DNA of 64,000 nt, from NCBI RefSeq assembly GCF_014636865.1, contig NZ_BMER01000005.1, positions 62,001-126,000 of the forward strand, given 5' to 3'. Positions 44,249-53,742 of the stretch are shown here, piece after piece (position 1 is the first letter of the stretch; each line of letters starts with the position of its first letter). This stretch comes from Parapedobacter pyrenivorans (GTDB taxonomy: Bacteria > Bacteroidota > Bacteroidia > Sphingobacteriales > Sphingobacteriaceae). The position numbers were made by a program, and so were the translations under genes. The notes under the pieces are model-generated. The model worked only from the letters and a program-made list of their open reading frames with translations. It was not told the origin of the DNA and did not search any database.

Positions 44249-45424
44249 TCATTCACCGCTGCGATTCCAGTAAATTTTTAGGTTGTGTGTTGATCGGCCG
44301 GAAGCCACGATATCCGGCTTACCATCTCCATTTAGATCGGCCACGGCAAGATCCTCACATGCCATATCGCCGATATCCACTGCGCGTGTTGTCCAAGCTT
44401 CCCACAGTGCGTTAAATGGAATGTACAGTTTAATACCGGTATGACCCTTATCGGTTGGGCTACGCCATCCTGCGACAATCTGATCACGGCCTGATCCGGT
44501 AAAATCGGCTGTGGCCAAGGCATGACCTTGATTTAGCTCCTCGTCCAGGACAACACGCTCGGCAGTGCTGATTTTAGGTACCCCTGCCCGTGGTACATAA
44601 ACGGCGACGACGTTGCCGTGCAGGGGTCCGATTGCTGCGAGCATAGGCGTGCCCTTTCCCGCATTTCCAACGCGCAGTTCGCTAAATTCCTGCCCTTTGA
44701 TCAGCCATTTGTTCCGCCACCTGTTTTTGGAATAGGAGAATACTTTTACTCCTTCCTTGCCGCCTATATAAACTGAATCGCTTGTGCCTTTCCCGTGTAC
44801 GTCAAGGTTATGTGTAAGGTGCATTGATTCGTCGATGACCCAATGCGACCATGGCTGGGTAAGGTCTTCCGGTTTTTCGTAAGCAATTACTTTTACCCCT
44901 TTTCCTTCCCCGTTCGTATTGCCCCGCCCATGAAGCGGCAAGACAATCAGGTGGTATTTACCTTCTGCGGCTTTAGCCCAGCGCATGCGATGCACGGTAG
45001 GTTCATGGTGTAGTTTTACGGGTGTCCACGGTTCGGTGGGGTCATCCGGCCGGATTAGGTAATGGACCGAGCCAGACTGCGCGGTATCCGATGTCTCCCC
45101 GGGATTCCATTGTGCACCTACCGCCACTTCCACCTTCCCATCGCCGTCGATATCTCGGGCGGCGATGCACACGTTGTCGTGCTCGGTTAGGTTCTCTACC
45201 ATGGCGAATCGCTTCCAATCACCGTTTCGATACCACACAAAGGCCTTTTTATCTGCTAATAGGATGTCGGGTTTACCATCTCCATCGACATCCCCGATGG
45301 CAAGGCCATAACCAATGGACACGCGGTCATCGATCGTTTGTTGTTCAAATGATGGATAGTGCTGCGAGGTGGCCAGGAGCTGGAATACGGGAAGCAGGAA
45401 ATACATTGCAGTTTGCCCTAACAT
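44249..45424 (-). CDS. FG-GAP/VCBS repeat secreted protein of the fructan locus
   Basis: A 391-residue exported protein with FG-GAP/VCBS beta-propeller repeats carrying DxDGDGxxD calcium motifs: VDGDGKPDILLADKKAF, IDGDGKVEVAVGAQW and LNGDGKPDIVASGRS. The N-terminal hydrophobic segment acts as signal peptide. It ends the gene run of the fructan locus, 45 bases after a GH32 gene, and could be a surface glycan-binding protein where SusE/F would be expected; that role is inferred. Confidence 0.82.
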   Translation of the reverse strand: MLGQTAMYFLLPVFQLLATSQHYPSFEQQTIDDRVSIGYGLAIGDVDGDGKPDILLADKKAFVWYRNGDWKRFAMVENLTEHDNVCIAARDIDGDGKVEVAVGAQWNPGETSDTAQSGSVHYLIRPDDPTEPWTPVKLHHEPTVHRMRWAKAAEGKYHLIVLPLHGRGNTNGEGKGVKVIAYEKPEDLTQPWSHWVIDESMHLTHNLDVHGKGTSDSVYIGGKEGVKVFSYSKNRWRNKWLIKGQEFSELRVGNAGKGTPMLAAIGPLHGNVVAVYVPRAGVPKISTAERVVLDEELNQGHALATADFTGSGRDQIVAGWRSPTDKGHTGIKLYIPFNALWEAWTTRAVDIGDMACEDLAVADLNGDGKPDIVASGRSTHNLKIYWNRSGE

Positions 45425-45469
45425 ACGTATTGAAAAGATGTCCGTTCCGTAAAGATAGGATAAAAAAAG

Positions 45470-46984
45470 CTATTTCCATATCGATGTCATACGGCTGATC
45501 CTTAAATCTGTAAATACTTGGTCCGTTTCGCCTTGCAATACTACATCGTTAAAGTCGGTTGTCGGAAAGAACGTTTCAGTCATCACGACTAGGCCCCCGT
45601 CTGCAAACGCTTCCAGTGAAGCGACATCTACCAACAGCGAAACCTCGATATAGTCGGCAGTATCTATGCGCGACGCGCTGTCTATACTGGCAAATCTGTC
45701 GCTGAACGAATGATCGCCGGAGGATGTACGGTCGACGAAAAACTGCCGGTCAGTGGCACGGTATCCAAAGTCGGCCCATTCCTTGTTGTCGTTTTTCAGC
45801 CTGACAGTGAAATCCCGATCTGCCCGCGCTGTAAAGTCCAGGCGATATGTTGCTGGCAGTGATCCGGTTATGCTTTTGAGTGAGGCGTTGCTTCTGACGA
45901 CCTGTTGGGGCACTTCATGCAGCAGCTCGGTGATTGCGCCTAGCTCGGCTACCGGTTTGGATGCAACGTACCAGTTACCCTCGATTTGGCGGATGGTCAA
46001 ATCACGCGCTACCGTGGCTGCACCCCGCCATGTTTTTGTAGGCACCACGTTGGCATAATCCCAATTGTTCATCCAGCCGATGAAGATCCGCCGATCATCA
46101 GCATTGGACCAAGTGACGCCGGCATAGTTGTCACGACCGTAGTCCAGCCATTTGGTGTCGGTCGTATAGGGGGTAAACGCGGTGCCATCGAAGTCACCCA
46201 CAAAATACTGGGTGGCCGATCCGCCATTGGGCCCACCCGGATTGATACTGACCAGCAACACCCATACATTCTCGCCGTTGTGGTCGAAGCGGATGAGATC
46301 GGGGCATTCCCATACGCCGCCATGCGCGCCGATGCCGACCCCGAATTCGCTCAGCTTTTCCCATTCTTTCAGGTTCGGCGACGCATAAAAGGTGATGGTC
46401 TGCTTGGTAGCAAGGGTCATGATCCATTGGTTGGTTTCTTCATGCCACATCACCTTGGGATCGCGGAAATCCTGGATGCCGGGATTGGGAAGCACGGGGT
46501 TGCCCGCGTACTTGGCCCACGTCTTTCCATTGTCGGTACTGTAAGCGATGCTCTGGTATTGGTGGAGACCGGTTTTTTCCCGCTCGATCGTGTGGTTGTG
46601 ATGCGTGAATATGGCGATAAGTGCATCGTTTCCAAATCCGGCGGTATTGTTCTTATCTACGACCGCACTTCCGGAGAAAATGGTACCCAGGCTGTCGGGA
46701 TAGAGTCCGATGGGCTGTTCCTCCCAGTGGACGAGGTCGGTACTCGTGGCGTGACCCCAGTGCATCGGACCCCAGACGGTACTATCCGGATTGTGCTGGA
46801 AGAATAGGTGGTATGTCCCGTTGTGGTAGACCATCCCGTTGGGATCGTTCATCCAACTTGTTTTTGGCGAAAAGTGGAAATGGAGTCTGTGCGCTTCCAA
46901 GGGTGTATTTTCGGACTGCCGGGCCGGGCCGGAGCATGCGTACAGGGCAGCTGTTGCGATAACTAGGACGATAGGTGTCTTCAT
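45470..46984 (-). CDS. GH32 fructan hydrolase lipoprotein (levanase/inulinase)
   Basis: Glycoside hydrolase family 32 enzyme cleaving fructosyl bonds of levan, inulin or sucrose. The 504-residue product has lipobox LYAC (Cys16), so it is membrane-anchored, then the five-bladed propeller with nucleophile Asp47 in WMNDPNG, RDPK (Asp175) as transition-state stabiliser and the acid/base Glu226 in WECP, followed by a C-terminal beta-sandwich. Endo or exo action and linkage preference cannot be read. Eleven bases follow the second GH32. Confidence 0.95.
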   Translation of the reverse strand: MKTPIVLVIATAALYACSGPARQSENTPLEAHRLHFHFSPKTSWMNDPNGMVYHNGTYHLFFQHNPDSTVWGPMHWGHATSTDLVHWEEQPIGLYPDSLGTIFSGSAVVDKNNTAGFGNDALIAIFTHHNHTIEREKTGLHQYQSIAYSTDNGKTWAKYAGNPVLPNPGIQDFRDPKVMWHEETNQWIMTLATKQTITFYASPNLKEWEKLSEFGVGIGAHGGVWECPDLIRFDHNGENVWVLLVSINPGGPNGGSATQYFVGDFDGTAFTPYTTDTKWLDYGRDNYAGVTWSNADDRRIFIGWMNNWDYANVVPTKTWRGAATVARDLTIRQIEGNWYVASKPVAELGAITELLHEVPQQVVRSNASLKSITGSLPATYRLDFTARADRDFTVRLKNDNKEWADFGYRATDRQFFVDRTSSGDHSFSDRFASIDSASRIDTADYIEVSLLVDVASLEAFADGGLVVMTETFFPTTDFNDVVLQGETDQVFTDLRISRMTSIWK

Positions 46985-46995
46985 GTTGGTACGGT

Positions 46996-48645
46996 TTATT
47001 TCCAGATGGACTGGGCGCTGAATACCTCCAGGTTTTTCACCTCGATGTTGTTGCCCCAGAAGTGGAACCCTTCCTGGTTGTCGGCATGGGGTTTCCGCTC
47101 CATGGAATAGGAGAATGCCCCGCCGTCGATAAATACCTCGATACTCGTCCGGTCAATGTAGATGTCGGCCGAAATCTCCATGCTCGTAGGGTCTTCGGGC
47201 GAATAAAAAGTCCCGTTCACCGTATTGGAATTGAGGTCATAGTCAATGATCCGTTGGCCGAAAAGATTGAACCCGGCATTGGTGGCGTGCGATAACTTGA
47301 ACGTGGTCTTTATCCGCAGTCCGTCTGCGCGGTCAAATTCATCCAGCAGTTCGTTGGCTTGGTCCGAAGTCCGGCTTTCCCATCGGCGTACAGCTGAAAA
47401 CAGCTGTTCGGTTTCTTTTATGGGAACGTTGAACAACCGTGGGCCGTCTTTTGTCGTGCGGAGGGTCAGCTCGGTGGGCAGTAGCATCATGCCATTGAAT
47501 GGCATGCCCGCGTGGCTTATCCGGCCCCAGCCGACCTGCACCCGGCGCCCGTCGGGCATATTGGTAAACGTCTGTGCGGCGTATATGGAACCCGTCGTAT
47601 ATTGGTATTTGCCCGCCTCTGGCGTAAACACCTTGCCGTCGAATGCGCCGAGCATATACGTTCCCGAAGCGCCGTACATCACCCATTTGGTGTTTTCCGG
47701 ATTGCCATCTATGGGCAGTTCGAAAAGTTCGGGGCACTCCCAGAAGCCCGTTACGTGGCTTTCGTATTTCCAGTCCTTGAGGTTGGCCGACGTGTAGATG
47801 GAATGCCCGTCTCGCTCGTTGAGGGCCATGACCCAATGGCTGCCCGGTTCGTACCAGAACACTTTTGGATCGCGGGTATCCTTGCTGTTCCAAATGTGTT
47901 TCGAGTCGATCACGGGGTTTCCTTCGTATTTGGTAAATGTGCGCCCGTTGTCCAGGCTATATGCGATACCCTGCACCTGCTTATCCGGGCTATCTGCGGT
48001 ATAGGCCGCAACCATTGCCGGCGTCCCCCCCGTATTGAAACCGGCGGTGTTGTCGTAGTCGATGACCGCCGACCCCGAAAACATGGTTCCCAGCTCGTCG
48101 GGGTACAACGCATCCGGCAGCTCTTGCCAGTGGATCAGGTCGTCGCTGACGGCGTGCCCCCAATGCATGTTCTGCCATTCGCGCTCATAGGGGTTGTGTT
48201 GGTAAAACAGATGGTACTGGCCATCGTGGTAGACCAATCCATTGGGGTCGTTTATCCAGCCGCGCCGGGTGGTGAAATGGAATTGCGGGCGGTTGCGCTC
48301 GCGGTACAGACTATCCTGGCCGGTTAGGGTATCGGCCTGGTAGATGCGGGCCAGACCGGCGTCATTTCCGCGGTAGGTTATCTTGAGGGTCTTGCCCTTC
48401 AGGTCGGACACATCCTTGAATACCCAATAGTCGGCCTGATCGGGTGCAAGCCGGATTACTACGGACAGGTCAGGTTTGCCATCCACTTGGAAGACCATCT
48501 CGGCCCGGTCTACCTCGTGTGACACCGGAAAGTTGAGGTACCGCTTGCTGATGTTGATTTCAATTTCCCCGGCCTTCGAGGAAAGCCCGCCCAAGAGCAG
48601 CATCAGTACGCAGGTTGTAGCTGTTTTAAACGTTTGTAAGTTCAT
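46996..48645 (-). CDS. GH32 fructan hydrolase with N-terminal DUF4980 domain
   Basis: A 549-residue GH32 enzyme with a cleaved signal peptide (LGGLSSKAG), an N-terminal beta domain of about 90 residues (DUF4980, typical of Bacteroidota levanases) and then the catalytic propeller: Asp133 in WINDPNG, RDPK with Asp259, Glu303 in WECP, plus a C-terminal sandwich. The lack of a lipobox contrasts with its neighbour, so this one is likely periplasmic or released. Only moderately similar to the adjacent GH32, arguing for distinct tasks rather than fresh duplication. Confidence 0.95.
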   Translation of the reverse strand: MNLQTFKTATTCVLMLLLGGLSSKAGEIEINISKRYLNFPVSHEVDRAEMVFQVDGKPDLSVVIRLAPDQADYWVFKDVSDLKGKTLKITYRGNDAGLARIYQADTLTGQDSLYRERNRPQFHFTTRRGWINDPNGLVYHDGQYHLFYQHNPYEREWQNMHWGHAVSDDLIHWQELPDALYPDELGTMFSGSAVIDYDNTAGFNTGGTPAMVAAYTADSPDKQVQGIAYSLDNGRTFTKYEGNPVIDSKHIWNSKDTRDPKVFWYEPGSHWVMALNERDGHSIYTSANLKDWKYESHVTGFWECPELFELPIDGNPENTKWVMYGASGTYMLGAFDGKVFTPEAGKYQYTTGSIYAAQTFTNMPDGRRVQVGWGRISHAGMPFNGMMLLPTELTLRTTKDGPRLFNVPIKETEQLFSAVRRWESRTSDQANELLDEFDRADGLRIKTTFKLSHATNAGFNLFGQRIIDYDLNSNTVNGTFYSPEDPTSMEISADIYIDRTSIEVFIDGGAFSYSMERKPHADNQEGFHFWGNNIEVKNLEVFSAQSIWK

Positions 48646-48668
48646 CTTTCTTTTTTAAGGTTCGACCA

Positions 48669-50393
48669 TTATTCCCAGCCGTAATTCTGTTCATACAGCT
48701 TTTTGCTAAAATTAATCTGTGCCAAGGGGATGGGGAAAAACTCATCCCTGTTTTTCTCGAATGTAGATGCTGCCAGATACGTCCGCTTGGCCTTTTCGGC
48801 ACTAAGGTACTCGTTTACGTAGCTATCCGCAATTCCCCAGCGCACCAAATCGAAAAACCGAGATCCCTCCATGGCCAGCTCCAGCCGTCGCTCCCAGCGA
48901 AGGGCTTGGCGGGCAAAGGCTTGCGTCCAATTGCAGTTTACGCCGTTTTGATAGGTAACCACACGGAAATTGCCCGTTGGCTGCCCATCGGCGTCGACCA
49001 ACCTGGACGTACTTTCGGCAGCCCGCTCGCGGAGGCGGTTGATGGTGGGTAGCGCCTCCATGTGTCTGCCCAGCTCGATCAGCGCCTCCGCTTTCCAAAG
49101 TAATGCATCGTCATAGCGGATAATATCACGGTTTTTGCTGCTGCTCATAAATGGATTTACCTTTTTGAAGCAGGGGCTATCGTAAAGGACAACCTCCTTG
49201 AGCGACATGTAATAGCCATAGGTTTCGATTTGCCGGATCCAGCTGTTTTCGAAGATGAAATCCGGTTTATACTTGTAGGGCAGGCCGGGAATGGCGACAG
49301 TGTGGAGTAGCCGGGGATCGATGGATTGCGTCTTCAACTGGGCGGCGGAGGCCATGTCGGTATTGTTGAAACCGTCAAAAACGGGCAATCCATTATCACC
49401 GGTTTTATAGGCATTCACCAGGTTTTGGCTCGGTTGGTGGAATCCGCAGCATCCATATTCGGCATTCATCGGATAGTTGAGCATCGCGCTCCAGTCCAGC
49501 CTACCGAACTCGGTGCCGTCATTCAGCGAGTTTTGTACAGCAAAGATGGATTCAGGACCGTTTTCATATTCGCACAGGAAGTTATAGGCAAAGTCTTCGG
49601 CTAAGTCATAGCGGACGGCGAGCTCGTCGACCAATGCGACTACTTCCTCCAGTTTCTGCTGGTTAATGTTGGTGACCTCGTGCTTTTCGTTTTGCTCGTA
49701 AGCCGCATAGAGCAGCGCCTTGGCTAAGTATGCCTTGGCCATGTACTGGTTGGCCCGACCGAGCTGGCCATCGTTGTCCGGGGGCAGATTATCCGCCGCA
49801 AAACGAAATTCTGCAATGATTTTTTCCCAAAGTTCAGCATCCGTATACTGCACATTCGATACGTTGATGTATTCTTCGGGTGGCAGCGTCTCGTCGATGA
49901 AGGGGATCTGCTTGAACAGCAGCTTGAGCTCGAAGAGAAAGTGTGCCCGCAGGAACCGCATCTCCGCCGCGCGGATGGTTTTCTTGGGATATTCCTCCTC
50001 ACTTAGGGCATTGATGCGTTGCAGGGCATTATTGGCCCGGGAGATGGCCACATATTGCCGGTACCACTTCTGATCCAGCCCACCCACGTCCACACGCATG
50101 GAAACGAACGTTTCATACAGGTTCCATTCGCCCATGTCGCCGGTTCCCGCACCACCTTTGTACGCATCCCCGCTGCGGAGATCGCCGTAGGGCCATAGGC
50201 TGTTGGTTTTGTTGTTGTAATTTTCATTACCCAGACTGGAATAAGCGGCAATGACCAGGTTCTCCGCATTTTCGGGCGTAGCGATCTGGCTTTCGCTCAA
50301 TTTGCTCTTGGGATTCACATCCAGGAAGGATTCACATGCGGTATAGGTGAGCATGTTGAGGATGACAAGTGATGTCAAGATAAATTTTTTCAT
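48669..50393 (-). CDS. SusD/RagB fructan-binding lipoprotein
   Basis: A 574-residue SusD-family lipoprotein: lipobox ending TAC (Cys20) and SusD start ESFLDVNPKSKLSESQ, SusD TPR core (ANNALQRINALSEEEYPKKT, EMRFLRAHFLFELK), and C-terminal block RQALRWERRLELAMEGSRFF ... EFFPIPLAQINFSK. It partners the SusC encoded just upstream to capture fructan oligosaccharides at the surface. An 88-base gap with a hairpin precedes it. Confidence 0.95.
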   Translation of the reverse strand: MKKFILTSLVILNMLTYTACESFLDVNPKSKLSESQIATPENAENLVIAAYSSLGNENYNNKTNSLWPYGDLRSGDAYKGGAGTGDMGEWNLYETFVSMRVDVGGLDQKWYRQYVAISRANNALQRINALSEEEYPKKTIRAAEMRFLRAHFLFELKLLFKQIPFIDETLPPEEYINVSNVQYTDAELWEKIIAEFRFAADNLPPDNDGQLGRANQYMAKAYLAKALLYAAYEQNEKHEVTNINQQKLEEVVALVDELAVRYDLAEDFAYNFLCEYENGPESIFAVQNSLNDGTEFGRLDWSAMLNYPMNAEYGCCGFHQPSQNLVNAYKTGDNGLPVFDGFNNTDMASAAQLKTQSIDPRLLHTVAIPGLPYKYKPDFIFENSWIRQIETYGYYMSLKEVVLYDSPCFKKVNPFMSSSKNRDIIRYDDALLWKAEALIELGRHMEALPTINRLRERAAESTSRLVDADGQPTGNFRVVTYQNGVNCNWTQAFARQALRWERRLELAMEGSRFFDLVRWGIADSYVNEYLSAEKAKRTYLAASTFEKNRDEFFPIPLAQINFSKKLYEQNYGWE

Positions 50394-50425
50394 TTGAATG
50401 ATTGTTTTTTAACGGCAATGAAGCT

Positions 50426-50463
50426 GTCATGATGTAATCATTGTGTTCTTTGGAGATCATGAC
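50426..50463. other. Hairpin between susC and susD
   Basis: GTCATGAT (50426-50433) and ATCATGAC (50456-50463) form a perfect 8-bp stem with a 22-base loop, in the 88-base gap between the fructan susC and susD genes. It could tune the relative transcript levels of the two. Confidence 0.4.
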
Positions 50464-50481
50464 GGTTTCATGGCTTACTTT

Positions 50482-53400
50482 TTAAAACGAAATAGTTGTA
50501 CCGAACGTGAGTGAAAAAGGAATGGGATAACCCGAATTCGGTGTTTCCGGATCCACGCCCGTATATCGGTTTTCGCCCCAACCCTTCTTGAAGGTCACGA
50601 GGTTTTCGCCGAGGGCAAATACCCGTACGCCTTGTAGGCCGATGCGCTGCAAAGCTGTCGGGGAGACCGTGTAACCCACTTCTAACGTGCGTAGCTTGAA
50701 ATATGAGGCGCTTTCGATGAAGTAGGTCGAGAAGCGCTTTTCATCGTTCAGGTCATTGAACGAGAGGGCAGGGATGTCTGAGTCCGGGTTTTGCGGCGAC
50801 CAGGCACCCAATACCCGCGTACCGTAATTCTCGCCACCGAAGAAACTGATGAAATCGGTATAGCCCTTGGCGCCGTTGTTTACCAAACCACCATATAGGC
50901 CATTCCAAAACATACCGGCATCCCACCGCTTGTAGGAAATGGAGAAATTGATCCCGTACACAAATTTCGGATCGGCAACGCCAAGCCACGTGCGGTCCTC
51001 ATCCGAGATGGTGCCGTTGCCATTGACATCCACATAACGGATGCGCCCCACCCCGCTACCAATTTGGGTGGCGTGGTCTGTCACATCTTCCGGTGTGCGG
51101 AACAGCCCGTCAGCCACATAGCCAAATAGGGAATTGAGTGGCCTGCCCAGGATGGTCTGGTCGACCCCATTTCCGGGGTACGAATTGATAACGTCCTCAG
51201 GAAGCTTGGTCACCTTGTTGCGGTAGCCCGCCAGGTTGCCGGTGATGGTGTAGCGCAGTTTTTCGGTGCCATTGGCGTAAGTAAGCAGGAATTCGTACCC
51301 CTTATTGGTCATGCTCGCCCCATTAACCCAACGGTTGCCGCCCTCGCCCAGCGTAGCGATGAAAGGCGGCTGGATCAGGATGTCATCGGTGTTTTTGGTA
51401 AAGTAGTCGAACGATCCACTTATCCGTTGCCCGAACAGGCCAAAGTCGACACCGAAGTTGTTTTGCGTCGCCGTTTCCCAACGGAGGTTGGGATTGCTCT
51501 GCTGAATGCGCCGATAGCCGGAGGGCAGTGTACCTGTTCCAGTTCCATTGATGTCGTACGCGGTACCGTTGTCCGGGTCCCAGGTTGGATTGGTCCCATA
51601 TCGGGCCTCGTACATACCATAGGAAGCAAAGTCGCCAATCTCCTGATTCCCGGTCTGGCCCCAGCCAAAGCGTAATTTGAAGTCAGAAACGAAGGACAGG
51701 GACGATTTGAAGAAGTCCTCTTCGCTGATCCGCCATCCGAGTGAGAACGCGGGGAATAAGCCGAAAGGATTGTTGGAGCCGAAGCGCGACGAGCCATCGT
51801 ACCGTGTGGTGACCGATGCCAGGTATTTATCGGCAAAATTGTAATTGATTTTACCGAAATAGGACAGCAGCCGGTATTCCGTGGCCGAACCGCTGTTGGT
51901 TTGTGCGCCTTCACCGGCATCCAGGTACATGTAGTCAGGATCTTCCGAAGTAAACTCACGCCTTCCGGCCTGCAGGTTTTCGGAATAATAGCTGATCAAC
52001 TCTTGTCCGGCTAGAAAGTCGAAATGGTGTTTGTCTTTGAGGTCGAGCTTGTAGGTCAGCGTATTGTTCCATACGTAATTTCCCCAGCGGTTATTGTAAT
52101 TGACCAGGCTGGCGGTAGGTTCCGACATGAAGCCCGAGGTGTAGGTTTTTTGCATATTCCGCTGCCATGAAAAGGAGTAATCCATGCCCAGCATGCTTCG
52201 GAACTTTAGGTTTTCAAGAAGTTGCAGGTCCAGGAAAACATCCCCGAATAACCGCAGCATGTGATTGTTGTTCTGTTTGTTGTCTTCGATCAACCGCACA
52301 GGATTCTGACGGTCGCTCATACCGGCTACCGGTCCGCCCCAACCCACGCCATCGACGGTATGCACCGGCACGATAGGCTGGATATTCCGGGTAACGCCCA
52401 GGGTACTCCCCAGCACGTCGTGGGTTGCCTTGGTGATGGAAAAGTTTTCTCCGAGGGTGAGTCGCCCCTTTAACAGCGAGAAATCCGAATTGATGCGTGC
52501 CGATAGCCGGTCGAAATAGGTACCCCGTACGGTACCGTCGCTATCGAAATAGTCGAGCGAAAACAGGGCTTTGCTGTTCTCGCCGCCGGTAGACAGGTTG
52601 AGGTTGTAATTTTGTATGACCGCATTGCGGCCGACCTCGTCTACCCAATCGGTATTGGCGGCGCGCATGGTTTTCGCAGCATCGATAAATTCGGGGATGA
52701 TAACCCGATCGAGTACCCAGTTGCCCTGCGCGTCTTGGTGGTCCTCGAAACCGTAAACCCCAAAATTCGGATCGGTACCATCATTGCGTGCAGCCTGCCA
52801 CTGGACGTATCCGCGCTGCTCGGTGTCGAGCCATTCGAGGGACTTTGCATAGTTCTTGATGCCGGACGAAATCCGGGCTTCGACCTTGGTGCTTCCACGC
52901 TGCCCTTTTTTGGTTGTGATGATGATTACCCCATTGGCAGCCCTCGAACCGTAGATGCTGGCCGATGAGGCGTCCTTTAAGATTTGGATGGACTCGATAT
53001 CCAAGGTTGCGATTTCATTCATGGATTTGGTACTGGGCATCCCATCGATGATGTAAAGCGGATTGCTATTGCCCAGGGTGCCGATACCCCGTATCCGCAC
53101 GTCGGCTGCGCCATCCGGAGAACCGCTGGTTGTGATGAACGTACCGGGGACACGCCCTTGCAATGTTTTCATGATGTTACCTGTGGGTTGGGTCGTCACT
53201 TCGTCCATTTTGACTACGGAAACCGCACCGGTCAAATCCGCTTTTCGCTGGGTCTGATATCCAGTGACCACCACCTCTTCGAGGTCGAAGTTGATGTCGA
53301 GTTGAACATCGACTGGCCGCGTATCAACAATGGCAACGGTCTTGGCCTCCGCCCCGACCAGTGAAAAGCGGAGGGTTTGCCCTACCGAAGCGTTAATGAC

Positions 53401-53586
53401 GAACGCCCCATCACCGCCGGTCATCGTGCTTGCACCGGTTTCGGTGACGGCAACGGTGACCGCTTCCAGGGGAATACCGTTCGTGTCTGTGACCCGCCCT
53501 TTGATGGCTGATTCCTGCGCACAAACTATGCTGGTCAGCAAACTGCAGCAGCATAGCGTAAAAACTATTTTCTTCATCTGATTCAT
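50482..53586 (-). CDS. SusC/RagA TonB-dependent fructan transporter
   Basis: A 1034-residue outer-membrane importer: signal peptide ending SIVCAQ, CarboxypepD_reg domain (IKGRVTDTNGIPLEAVTV), TonB box region (DLEEVVVTGYQTQRKADLTG), plug (VRIRGIGTLGNSNPLYIIDG), barrel to the end (PFSLTFGTTISF). Unlike the SusC at 33171 it has no STN domain, matching control by the hybrid two-component regulator. Starts at 53646 (upstream frame), 53586 and 53577 are possible; 53586 gives a normal signal peptide. Function in fructan uptake is inferred from the two GH32 genes. Confidence 0.95.
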   Translation of the reverse strand: MNQMKKIVFTLCCCSLLTSIVCAQESAIKGRVTDTNGIPLEAVTVAVTETGASTMTGGDGAFVINASVGQTLRFSLVGAEAKTVAIVDTRPVDVQLDINFDLEEVVVTGYQTQRKADLTGAVSVVKMDEVTTQPTGNIMKTLQGRVPGTFITTSGSPDGAADVRIRGIGTLGNSNPLYIIDGMPSTKSMNEIATLDIESIQILKDASSASIYGSRAANGVIIITTKKGQRGSTKVEARISSGIKNYAKSLEWLDTEQRGYVQWQAARNDGTDPNFGVYGFEDHQDAQGNWVLDRVIIPEFIDAAKTMRAANTDWVDEVGRNAVIQNYNLNLSTGGENSKALFSLDYFDSDGTVRGTYFDRLSARINSDFSLLKGRLTLGENFSITKATHDVLGSTLGVTRNIQPIVPVHTVDGVGWGGPVAGMSDRQNPVRLIEDNKQNNNHMLRLFGDVFLDLQLLENLKFRSMLGMDYSFSWQRNMQKTYTSGFMSEPTASLVNYNNRWGNYVWNNTLTYKLDLKDKHHFDFLAGQELISYYSENLQAGRREFTSEDPDYMYLDAGEGAQTNSGSATEYRLLSYFGKINYNFADKYLASVTTRYDGSSRFGSNNPFGLFPAFSLGWRISEEDFFKSSLSFVSDFKLRFGWGQTGNQEIGDFASYGMYEARYGTNPTWDPDNGTAYDINGTGTGTLPSGYRRIQQSNPNLRWETATQNNFGVDFGLFGQRISGSFDYFTKNTDDILIQPPFIATLGEGGNRWVNGASMTNKGYEFLLTYANGTEKLRYTITGNLAGYRNKVTKLPEDVINSYPGNGVDQTILGRPLNSLFGYVADGLFRTPEDVTDHATQIGSGVGRIRYVDVNGNGTISDEDRTWLGVADPKFVYGINFSISYKRWDAGMFWNGLYGGLVNNGAKGYTDFISFFGGENYGTRVLGAWSPQNPDSDIPALSFNDLNDEKRFSTYFIESASYFKLRTLEVGYTVSPTALQRIGLQGVRVFALGENLVTFKKGWGENRYTGVDPETPNSGYPIPFSLTFGTTISF

Positions 53587-53742
53587 GGTTTTAATTGGTG
53601 ATAAAGCCTGCATAGGCTCATATCGGGTATCTACTCGGGTTATCAATTTCGCGGCATACCGCTTCCTGCGGCTATGTTGGAAAGTGAGGTTGGATAGTCA
53701 GTGGGTTCATTTGTCAATTGGTTTTGTGTGAAATTCTATTAA

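Noticed and set aside
45986-46807. 273-codon open frame antisense to the lipoprotein GH32 gene
   Set aside because: Same reason: a shadow of a well-supported gene, with no domain.
47512-48327. 271-codon open frame antisense to the second GH32 gene
   Set aside because: The opposite strand has all GH32 catalytic motifs; the frame has no recognisable start context or domain and reflects G+C-rich third positions.
48627-48636. Second copy of the TAAACGTTTG core of the kduI operator
   Set aside because: It lies within the first codons of a GH32 gene and similar ACGT palindromes occur inside other coding regions (for example near 39064 and 62876), so chance is likely.
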